A stretch of DNA of 64,000 bases from NCBI RefSeq assembly GCF_003672135.1, contig NC_039506.1:21484497-21548496 (forward strand), read 5' to 3'. How positions within the stretch are numbered: position 1 is the first letter of the stretch; each line of letters starts with the position of its first letter. The notes under the pieces are model-generated. The model made no database searches and had not been told where the DNA came from. It saw nothing but the letters and a program-made list of their open reading frames with translations. This document shows positions 38,662 through 49,100 of this stretch, in pieces. This DNA comes from Ooceraea biroi (taxonomy: Eukaryota; Arthropoda; Insecta; Hymenoptera; Formicidae). The position numbers and the translations under genes are program-made.

Positions 38662-39113
38662 GCTCGCACACGGAACGCGGTACTTGCTCAGATACTGCCC
38701 CGTCTCATTTAATCGCGCGGCGACCCGTCGCGTACAATATGTATTCACCGCGCGAGGTTATGTTCCGTTATCTCACTCGCGGCCGCGATCTTCCTCCGAG
38801 ATACTATCGCTGCCCGGTTTTCGCACGAGCACGCGAAGATGCCGTGGAACGCCGACACACAACGATGATAACTCACTGCACCCTCTTCCTGCCGCAAACT
38901 ACCGCAAACTGTCATCCGTCCCGCGCAGTGCCGCCCGCATTCGCAGAGCGCACGGCGCATGCGTGGAATAGCTTTGTGTATCCGTGCATTTGAATTATAA
39001 ATGATGCATTAAATAGGAATTCATTTGTCTAGCTGCACTTTTTGTACCTATTTCGTTTTTTCTCTCTCTCTCTGTTCCGCCGCAAGGACTAAATTTGTAC
39101 TCATTACGCATTT

Positions 39114-39228
39114 GGTCTGTTCTTTAGCTGCACTGCTGCTGGTGCAATAAGTTAGAGTGAGAAAATATATACTTATCTCACTTTAACGTATTGCACCAGT
39201 TCAGCAGTGCAGGAATAAAAAGCAGACC
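39114..39228. repeat. 115-nt near-perfect foldback, microRNA-precursor-like
   Basis: The left arm begins GGTCTG and runs through CTGCACTGCTG and GGTGCAATA to AGTGAGA at about 39162. The right arm returns TCTCACT, TATTGCACC, CAGCAGTGCAG and CAGACC at 39228. The arms pair over about 50 bases with a few mismatches and small bulges around a short AT loop. The right arm contains UAUUGCACC, which has the AUUGCAC seed of the miR-92/25/310 group, but the rest does not match miR-92. It could be a microRNA gene or a short foldback transposon. Confidence 0.7.
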
Positions 39229-40023
39229 TCAATAGAGAGCCGAAGGTGCATTGCAGCGGATAATCGAATCGAATCGAAGCTCTGTGATTGGCTCGCCCGC
39301 GCCACCGCTTCGATACTTCGAGAATCGCGATCTCCCGGTCAATTTCGGCAGTTACCGAACGCGCTATGGCGGTCCGTGCCGCGTTCGATCCGCTCGCTCA
39401 TTTTTCACGATTATTATCGCTTAGAAACGGAGTTCACGCGTGACAAGTGATTGGAAGTGTCTCTTCACTCGTTGCTCGTCGTGAAATGAACGTCGCATGC
39501 GATCGTCATCGCGTGATAATATCGTAATTTCCGTTCGCTCCCGTTCGTGACCTTTGTGCTCTTGGCGATCTGACGATCGACTGCATCCGAAGACAACCCG
39601 AAATTTCAACTCGTCGCTCGTGTCACGCTACTTCTTCGCGCCGACGCATCGGAAATGCAACTCGTACGCGAATTCATCGTCAGATACGTGGATGTGTACA
39701 TTCTCATTTCGCAACTGCATCGATTGCGATTTTGCTATCTTCTATCTCGGCCATATTGTCTACTTGCCGCAATACCCGAAATTTTACGTGAGTTTTTATA
39801 TATACTTTACATCGAGTTACAGGTCCAACGTCATTTCCAATATTGAAAAATCTAACATATCAAACGAATCGCAGCAATTAATTAACTATTTCGATCATTT
39901 GTGTTTTGTACATATCTGGAATTAAACATTTGTAGCCAGTGCTTCGCGACACGAATCAACGATTTCGAATTCCGAGAATCGCAGCGCTCGCGCTGTACAG
40001 TGTCGCCCTCTCGAGGCGAAAGT

Positions 40024-40141
40024 AAAAAACAGAAGACCGTATAAAAGAATAACCTTATCTCTCTCGCAAGTGGAGGCTATAGATCGTATCTTTACCAATT
40101 TGTAGCGAAAGATTTGTTAAAAATTCAATCTTCTGTTTTTT
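40024..40141. repeat. 118-bp element with 13-bp terminal inverted repeats
   Basis: AAAAAACAGAAGA (40024-40036) is matched exactly by its reverse complement TCTTCTGTTTTTT (40129-40141). The interior shows no coding. It may be a small MITE or chance in AT-rich DNA; no target duplication is clear. Confidence 0.45.
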
Positions 40142-40557
40142 TCTTTCATCTCTTCGCTTGAAGAGAATCATGTATCGTCGGGGAAAAATAATGCACTGCA
40201 GCGTCAGCTTTTATAACAAGTGTATTAATGGACGTTTATGTACAATGTTTACACGGTGATACAGAAAACATAACGGCATGTTGACGGCGTTACGTATAAC
40301 TATTACGTATAATACAACGGATATTATCGACTCCTGTAGTCGAGCCTAAACTATTTAGTACGGCAGTTACAGTGAAGAAACAAGTATATGCATAGGAGAA
40401 TAACTGAGAGACGGTGTTAACGTGTAATGCTATGAAACACACATAAACATTGTGACATAAAATAGCGAGTTGCCTACCTCTCTGCATAAGAATGTGTACA
40501 GCCGCGCGTTACAAGTATCTCAGAATTAGTGCACTAACGTAGAGTTATTTCGCCAGT

Positions 40558-40565
<8 letters not shown>

Positions 40566-40604
<39 letters not shown>
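40566..40604. repeat. (AT)n microsatellite
   Basis: About 19 uninterrupted AT units preceded by CACACAC. Confidence 0.95.
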
Positions 40605-40606
<2 letters not shown>

Positions 40607-41745
40607 TTACGAATACAAATCTCCACAAATCCACATTGCACAAATTCAAAGTGCGCCCGACATTATCGATGCATAATTGCAAAACTTGAGAAAGAGGAAT
40701 GGGAGGATTATTTATATATTCATCAGTATGAATAATTTTCTTATAACATTATCGAGATGCAATGAGAATCCGCAGAAGGAAAAACACTTACCCTTAACAA
40801 TTTTATACATAGAAGTATAGCTTTCTGCATCTTTTACGATATATAATCAGATTTATTAATATTTGTCATGGGTGTTGGGGCACATTGTTTATCCATCCTA
40901 GTCAGTGCTTTCTACGCCGAATCGTATTAGTAGTTGGATATACTTTGCTATATAAATTTTTGATACAACTACACACTCGCACCCCCGCGTTGTTGTGTCT
41001 TAACGAAGTACGTTGCAGATCTATAAATGTATACATAGACGCAGTTGGTTAAATTTTAATACTAATCGAAATACCATATCCTATTAGAGCTATCGTACAT
41101 ACGAGCTACCTAGTACATATGAATTTAAAATATACACGCAGAGTTACACAGAATGAAAAACTGGCCGCCGGTAAATTGAAGATTACATTTAGCAAACTAA
41201 TACATTAAGATGAAGCTATCTCGAGACGTACGTCTCGATTATCAAGAATCTTGATTTACATTCGTTAATCGGTTTACTGCTCGTCGCTACTTCAACGTCG
41301 GCAAATCGTTTCACGGGAATCGTAACCGACTTGAGTAGGTATTTTAATTCGCGTGAATTTTCCATTGAAGCGCGATCGGTGTAATAAATAGGAAGGTACA
41401 TTTAGAAATACGCTAAAGGAGATACTTTCATAAACGAAGCACCGAGGAATACGAATCTATTAATTGACGGTGGACGCGTCGTTCACAAAACGGCGCGCCA
41501 CGCCCGCGATAGTGTCTAATAAATTAATGTAACACACACTGTCATCAGAAAATCGATGATACAATCGTTGGTAACGTTGTCATTCCTATGATATCCGCCC
41601 TGCGAACCGACGATTGCTAATCAGATTCCTCACCCACGCACCGTACCACGTCTTGGCGGACGTAATCTCGCATTCGCACACGCATCTCTCTAATCAGTCG
41701 TACGCAATTAACACAAAATTACACGCATACACAATATTCGAAACG

Positions 41746-43511
41746 TTAAAACGCAGTGTCGCCTTCGAGTCTCAAAGTCTCAAAGTCCTGTTCTTGGTCC
41801 CTCGGTTGGCGATGTTTGCTCTTCGTTTTCTTCGCCTTGATCGCCGCGTTTTTCTTCTTCTTCAGCTTGGGTATCATCTCGCAGCTGCAACCGCTTCGCA
41901 CCCTAATGTAGTCTAGCATCCATCTGGACTCGCTGGTGCTATTGCCGGGAAATGCGGGGAATTGATCCTTGTGTTGCTCCCTGTGTTCCTTGTGGTATTC
42001 CTTGTGCCGTCCCCTTTGATGTTCTTTTTGGTTTTCCCTGTGGTGGTGCCTATTGTGCTCCTCCGGTCTGTGCTCCTTCATTCTGTGCTCTTCTATCGCG
42101 ATCTGAAATTGAGCAGCGATTAAATCACAGTTTTTAATTTCGCTCGACCGTACGCATCATATCGTTTCTTCAAGCGCTATTTACGGTTGCACAAACATTT
42201 CAGATAGAATCGACAACAATTATTTTTCCAGAAAGAATATTATTCATGATGATGAAGTTATGATATCGCATCGCGACGAGTTCGCCGTACCTTCCATTCA
42301 GGATTCTCCACGATAGCGTACGTGTACGAGAACTTTTGCACGCATCTGGATTGGTTGCTCAACCTCCAGTCGACGAACCGGCACGGCTTGTCGAGGACAT
42401 CTGACTTGCAGGAATACTCGAAGAACCTCTGGACGTTATCGCCGTTCCGATAGAGCTCGACGTACATGTTGTCCCGATTTCGACCGCCGACCGGTTCCGA
42501 CATTTCCTCGACCATGGGACAGCAGTCGATCGGGTGGCCGTCCACGCCTCCTTCCTTGCGCAGAGTCATCTGCATCTCCCGAAACGTCATCCGCTTGTTC
42601 GTCGACTCCAGTGGCACTGGCCTGCGAATGGCAAGACATTTCTCCTGCTTAATCAGAGTTCTTACTTATCTAATCGACCGTCTCTTCTCTAATCGCCCGC
42701 ATCTTGCGCGTACTACTAATTCCCATCCGAAGCGCAGACAGGCGTAGCATATTCATGGAATCCGCCGTCGGATTAAATTCTAATCACGGAGACACGCGGA
42801 CGTTGTGTTAACAGGCGATTTAATGGCAGATATATGTAAGAATAATAAAACCAGGCTCAGGCACCGGCTCTGCCACGCCACACCGAGCGTAGCCCGTTGA
42901 ATTTAAAAGCGGACGTGAAGCATGCCAGGGCACACCGGAGGAAAAGCCGCCGATATTCCTTCCCGTGTCGGGATCACGTCGGCAGCCCGTATCTAAATTA
43001 CACGGTAGAATGTTGTAGCGGCCGGGAAAAAATTTCGCGGGACACGATATTTTACTTCCTTTCGTATTCATTATTGCCGTTTTATGCACGCCGGAGATAA
43101 TAATTAAGATAGCCAACCGCGAGCACGATCGATAAAATGAATATTCAGAACGACGCGCGCCGAGTTTCCCGCGCATTTTCATCGCCCGCTACTCGCGAGT
43201 ATCGTTAAATGAACCATGATTATCGGAGACAAAGTAGTAGTGCAAATGAGCAATTGTCAACTGTAAACACTTCTTCGTCTTTAACATATCGAAAGGTGTA
43301 GCTTTGGATTTATGCGTTTGCGAGTTAATCGCGCGGAGCAAGCTCGAAGACAACGGTATTATTATTTCTCCACATTTTCTTCAAAAATCTTCACTCACCG
43401 AGAGATGTGTTCTCTGAAAGGATGTTCCCTGGGCCTTCGAGATGAGAAGGATAAAGTCAGATTGTTGGCGGCAACAAGCCGCGGGCACAGGACTGCGGTC
43501 AGCCAAACCAC
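41746..43511 (-). CDS. Neurotrophin/Spaetzle-like cystine-knot ligand, first exon not found
   Basis: Probable secreted growth factor or Toll-type ligand. Exons: 43511-43399, 42621-42291, 42102-41746; junctions are GT-AG and in phase (2, then 0). The first exon found encodes the end of a signal peptide (WLTAVLCPRLVAANN) and a basic FSSRRPREHPF segment, a possible processing site. The knot has IDCCPMVEE, VQRFFEYSCKSDVLDKPCRF, LSNQSRCVQKFSYTYAIV and RWMLDYIRVRSGCSCEMIPK; the spacing resembles vertebrate neurotrophins and fly Spaetzle/DNT proteins. Between the SRC and CSC strands, at the last intron, sits an insertion of about 55 residues made mostly of His, Glu, Lys and Arg (EEHRMKEHRPEEHNRHHHRE and on). 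The tail is Lys-rich (KLKKKKNAAIKAKKTKSK). The start codon must be in a short upstream exon ending in phase 0, possibly many kb away. The exact Spaetzle subgroup is uncertain. Confidence 0.82.
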
Positions 43512-45414
43512 CTGCAATCATGAGAATGCATAAATTGCGTGTCTATACGTTCGCGCGAGATCTACTTTCGTCTGTTAAATTTACAAGCTAAAATAGTTCG
43601 TGTATTTTTAGAGCCAATTACGCTTCGCCCACATACTGTTAATACGAAGAAATTCTTCAGTCAACGCTATAATTAGCAAAGGAAAGTCTTCAATTTTTTA
43701 TCTCGCATTGTAACGTATGCAAATATAGTATATAACGTATGCATTTCTATTCGCGTTTGACAGCAGCCAAGCGGATGCATTTCTATCTGCGAGACTTAAT
43801 ACCGTGGCATTGTGTCGTTTTGACGCGGCGCGGTGCAAACGGGTTTCGTCGCTCGCGCAAGCTAATGTGATCTTGCACAATTAACGCACGATCATACGCA
43901 ATCACGCTTGGCAATTCGTCGGATTAGAATTGCCGTAATAATAACAGTGCGGCGGAGGATCGCGCGTGAGAAAGTCACGGGACCGAGATGTCGGAGATTG
44001 GCACAAACGTGCAATAAAGCACTGCGTTAGTCACGCATCGCCCGAATCCGCGGCACACGTGAGCGAGTGCGATGCACGTGTGGCGAGCCTTCACGTGGAG
44101 GTGAAAACATTAATTCGGCTTATAATTTTTATGCAAAACAGGCCTCACGGCACCGCCGCTGCCGCCGCCGCCACCACCACCACCACCACCACCATCACCT
44201 TTCTTCGCTGCTCACTAATATGAGTGCTTCTTTCTGGCAGTATATACCGTACTTTCGGTTTAATTGCGCCGCATAACTCGTCACCGGAAAGCACACGAAA
44301 CCGGTCCGTTTCATTCACCGGGCTGAACCCTCTTTTTTCCTGCGCCCTCGGATCCTCGAGACGCGCATAAGACGTAATATTTACGATTGTTTGTCACATT
44401 CGCCAGGGCAGAGCGGTATCGTTAAGTAGCCGCGCCGGTAGAACGATCCGAGAGAAAATGCAAATGTCCCGCGAACGGATTCTGAACTGCCGAGCGAGCA
44501 ACACATGTCGCATATCGACGCGGATCTGATTTTAATGCGCACTAAAGTAGTCTGCGGTGCGTATTATCGAGCGCCGCCTCCCCCCGATAACACCATTTTT
44601 CGCATAATTACGAAACATTGCCGAAGGGTGTTGAACGAAAGCCTCTCTCGGCGAGGCTTCCATAAACGAGACAACGCGACGTAGCCGGCATATCGCCGAC
44701 GTTTAATTAAGCCATCGCTCCTCCAGATGAACGCTTAACTAAGCGGCTGTAGCGATGCCTCCCATACTCGTATCGCGCAGAAGACCGCGCGTTCGGATTA
44801 AACAGATATTCACACACGCGAGAGACCACACATTGCGCGCGCTCTCCCGATGATGATCCTTATCGGATTCTTGCATCACCGGGAAAGGAATTCTCTCTTT
44901 TCTTCCCATTGGGGCCGCGACTTTAATCGTCCGAAGATGCGGTGGCGCGGTGGTGGATGTCGCGGCCGTAACTTAACGACAACTCAGCGTTGGATTGCTC
45001 GTTAAGTCAGTCGATTATTGTGGGAACCCCGATACGACTAAATTGTACACGAAAATTGTACGAGTGCCAATGAAGAGATTCTTACTCATTAACATTTGTA
45101 TTAAGGCTCCGGATAAGTAACCGGCACGGTGTAATAAACTGCACCAACGTACGGGGCGGAAGTTATCTCCTCGTGTGCGAAGTATGCGGCAGTACGAGAT
45201 TTCACGGCGGTTCGTTTCCCGAATGAAAGAAGTTAAGCCGCGCTGCTATGGGGTTGCACCCGGGCCAAGGAGACGTCAATTAGCGCCATGGGTTCTTCTC
45301 TCCTTGCACCGTGTGTTTCTCGTGATAATAAAACGGCGGGCACCATGTATGTACGTGTATGAGTGTATATGTGCGTGCGTACGTACTTGAGAGAGATAGA
45401 AACAGAAGAGGAGT
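43512..45414. other. Upstream region or intron of the cystine-knot gene; nothing coding seen
   Basis: The missing first exon of the ligand gene should lie here or further right. Apart from a CCN trinucleotide repeat (44152-44199) I see no structured signal; open frames have arbitrary composition. Confidence 0.45.
44152..44199. repeat. CCG/CCA trinucleotide repeat
   Basis: GCCGCCGCC passing into about eight CCA units. Its poly-His and poly-Thr readings are artefacts of the repeat. Confidence 0.9.
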
Positions 45415-46075
45415 AGAGTGGAGTTTATTTAATCTTGGGGCAAAGCCCCCTAATCTATACTAAGCTAGTTTACAGAGAATAAATTATAGTAAACTAATAG
45501 CGAGACTGACAAATTGAGATGCAGAATAACATAACAAGGTAGACGTGGAGATGTGAGAATAATACATGATAGCATAATACATTCTACAGAGAAATGTGAT
45601 AAAGTAAGAGTCTGATGTAGTCGATTAAACTACGCTCTGATTAAATCGCAGGATATCGCGCACGCCCCAAGCTGTTTTTCTTAAGCTTATAAATTGGAGA
45701 GCAACTTGCGCCGAGAAGAGACGGGAGTTAATTTCATTCGCATTAATAATGTTGTCAGGCAATGAGATCCATGGAAAAAAACATGATCACGGCGAAGGAT
45801 CCTCTCAGAACCGCGATTCTGACAGCTGTAATCTGTGTTGTTTTCGTTGAGAAAGCAGACAAAATGAGCGGATAATGAAGCTGGATTAGCCACTTCCTTA
45901 AGAGGAGGCACAATCGGCTTCTTCCAGACAGAAGGAAAACCACTGAATACATAAATGAATAATTTAAAAGGGTCATAGTACTAGGCAGGTGAACAGGTAC
46001 ACATGACCTAACAAGAGATGCCATCAACCTTCCTTTCGTGCGGAACAAGACCAGAGACTTGATCACATCTATTGA
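45415..46075 (-). mobile_element. Decayed, internally deleted LINE (non-LTR retrotransposon) 3' end
   Basis: On the minus strand the left part of the fragment reads SVWKKPIVPPLKEVANPASL, the usual start of a LINE reverse-transcriptase domain (WKK..P..K..NP.S). It then jumps into a C-terminal piece, WISLPDNIINANEINSRLFS, resembling the WNSLP..V..A..VNSFK end of jockey/CR1-type ORF2 proteins. The central polymerase motifs are missing, so there is a large internal deletion, plus frame breaks. Downstream on - lies about 200 bases of 3' UTR ending near a GGGGCTTTGCCCC hairpin and AATAAA at about 45420-45450. No poly-A tail or target duplication is seen. The clade is uncertain. Confidence 0.6.
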
Positions 46076-46103
46076 GTAATTATAAAAAGATGAAAACCGG
46101 GGA

Positions 46104-46122
46104 AGAGAGAGAGAGAGAGAGA
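46104..46122. repeat. Short GA microsatellite
   Basis: GA run bordering the LINE fragment. Confidence 0.85.
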
Positions 46123-46129
46123 AAGAGAA

Positions 46130-49100
46130 GCATTTTCACAAATGTCAAAATTAGCCAGTTGCTCGGCTCTTGACCCAAATACGAGATAATCCCGCATACA
46201 TAACAACAGAACCAGACGTGTTTCGTGATTCCGCTCGCGCGCTCCGGGGTTCCGCGGCAATCATCGCTCGTCTTCGCAATTTCATTAATGACAGTCTGAC
46301 AATTTCGCCGCTGCACGCCTCGATTAATCGTTATCAATCGTTCGCGATAGAGATTTACCGCGACGTAAGAGCCGCGGTATAAACACCGGATTGCAAACTC
46401 GTTCCGCGCTCAACGTGCGTGTGCGAATCAGGGCATCCGATGCTGTGCACATTGATTGCCGGACGCGAAAGTACGGGGACCGATCGCGCTATAAGTCACC
46501 GCGCGACTGCAAACTTAACTGGGAACGACATTTTTACGGCCCCTTTACGAGCGCGGTTCCTTTCCCTGCCTCCCACGTAGGCGAAACGTGTGATTTACGT
46601 GCGTTTCTTTTTATTCGTGTCCATTTTTTCGAATTGGCCGCACGAATATTCCCTATCTGAAAACGCCTTTCGACCACTTTGTATCGAATCCGAAATAACC
46701 ATCAGCTCTATTTTTCCGTCATTTGTCCGATCAAGAAACATCCAGTGAGCCTCCCGAGGACTAATCGTACGATTGTCAAAGATGAGACGCGTCCACTTGT
46801 TCGGTCGTCGGTGTAATTAATTACGATTACATTAACCGCACATTAACGACGATATCGGTCGCAGCGATTATACCTAATCCCGAAAGTTACTTAAAATTTA
46901 TTCAAAGCGCGATAAAGCGCTTCTCTCTCTCCCTCCCATCTCTTGTTCCGCCGATCTTCGTCTTCGCCCGTCATGTATCAACAGAGGAGGAAATATCGTC
47001 CCTCCCACGTGGAAGCGACGTAAAATAATTTGTGACGCAATTAGAGTCCCATAACGCATCGGCGATGACGCTACGCACCGGCAGTCGGCGGTCGGTCCCG
47101 GCGGGGACCGGCGCGGCGACCGGTCCCTCAGCTTCGTATCTCATGCCTCCCGGAATGCACTCGGGCTCCGTCGCGATATACGTATACACGATATACCCCG
47201 GGTGTACCGATAACGTTCGGGCAACCGAGGGAGAGACCGGCATCGTGAGGAGGACGCGGCTTATCGGCCGACGTGTTTATGCCTCCACGCGCGCCACGTG
47301 TGCGCGGGTCGTGTGGGTGCGTATCCGCGCCCGGGTTTCGCTCTCTCTTTCACCGTCGTAGGTCCCTAGAAGATCTCGGCCGATGATCGATCTCGCGTGC
47401 GCGCGTACAATGCTCCAGGTTTTATTATAGCTGACGATGATCTCTCATTGGCGGATGTTCATGTCATTCCCGAGTGCGTTTAGATGTTCACTATGTTGTC
47501 TGTCGAAAGAAAAAATGTGTCGAAAGTGGCACGTCCTCGACAGTAAACTCGCGCCAGCGAATCTCGATTGAGAGAGAACGAGTCCCTGCGTCATGGCGTT
47601 TCAATTCTGCTGTCGCGACTTGGCGTTATCCTCGCGTGATTGTTTAGAGGAACGAGATTTTCCCCCGTAATTTTATCGAGGCTGTTCGAGGAGCGAGATT
47701 GTTAATTCCCGCGACGGAAATGCGAGCAAACGGTTAATTAAAACGCACATGGCGTTTTAAGCCTCAATGGCTTGTATAATCGGCGCGCCGTTATTTATCA
47801 CCGCCGCCGAGAGCAGCGAGAGATTTACAGAGTACACCGAAGCGGATCTGGGCGAAGGTGTTATTATATTTAAAAGGCATGCGTGCCAGCAATACGAGCA
47901 ATACATTTCTGATCGGTACAACAGGTTCGTGTAACAAGAGCGATATCGCGCGAAACGGTGAATGCGGATCAACGCATTGCACGCACAAATACCTACGTGC
48001 GCAGATTGGAAAATCACGGCGGATTACTTGCGATTCCACGATAAGAAAAATCAGCAATCCTTCTACCGCGTAACTCGCGCGACTGGAGGCGGCAGTTACA
48101 CGCGGCGCGTGCATAATCCAGCAGGCATTCTCTCTCGCGCCATTGGCCGCGAGTTTTTCATCGTGGATACCGCGGATATCGCGATTGGAGGAACGGGTGG
48201 CAATGATTTATGAGCCTTCTCGAGCGTGCCCGGCGCAGTTTCCCGTTTGCAGAAGCTGTGTCGTTACATTGTAAGCCCGCCACGGCGGTCTGCTCGTCGC
48301 TGCAAATGAGACATTGTATCGCATCGTTAACTAGTCATCGCGATTTGAATATCAATTCCGCGACGAATGACGAAAGACTTTCTCTTGCGAAGTACTCGAA
48401 AGAAACGTCACGTCCCACCTAACTTTAGACACGGATGTAATGCAGAACATATACGTAATGTGTACAAGTTTTAATTACTGAGTGTAAAAATCTCCGGAAA
48501 AACTTCCTTTCGTTTCCTCTTAGAAGAATTATTCGCGAAAATGCAACGCGTCGCACTTGTTTCACGTCGCTTTTATACATAATTGACTCGTCGTGGAAGA
48601 ACGTAACATAACGCGGACTTTAACACTCCATTCATCGAGATTAGTGCGTCCGGAGGAGAACAGGCGCTTTGGCACACGCCGCGCTTTCGGCTTTTACGCG
48701 CTCGTAACAACCCACGGATCGCATTCCGACAGGACTTTACGGCGTATTCCACTAACGTTAAACGTCACGTACGTCGCGTATCGTCGTATAACGTAGTATC
48801 GTGCTCGGAACGAAAATTGAAACGAACGTGTTTGATGAACACTTCAACGTCCATCCCCGGTACGTCATTTGTGTTCTCTCGTCTGCGGAGAAGAAATCTC
48901 CAAGTGCCTCGCGGAAAAATTTAATTGCCTTCGTTAATTTGCGATTAGTCGCGACGAATGCCTGTCATTTGCGTCATCGTTGAGACGCAAATCGGTGCTA
49001 ATGACTCTTCAAAGCAGTCTCCACACGACCGTCTGTCCGACGGCTATCCGATAAGTATCGGTGTTTCCGGATAATTTAAATGATCGACTGCCGACGACGC

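Larger units (their letters stand above)
38662..41745. other. Intergenic with two foldbacks and an AT microsatellite
   Basis: Upstream region of the BTB gene and downstream region of the cystine-knot ligand, whose 3' UTR must lie next to 41745. Besides the foldbacks and the (TA)n run listed separately, a CT run is at 39059-39073. No coding exon recognised; open frames at 39554-39925 lack domains. Confidence 0.5.

Noticed and set aside
42820..43182. 120-codon frame on - between ligand exons
   Set aside because: The flanking exons 43399-43511 and 42291-42621 join in phase without it, so it lies in an intron.
44067..44276. Poly-His frame
   Set aside because: Produced by the CCA trinucleotide repeat.
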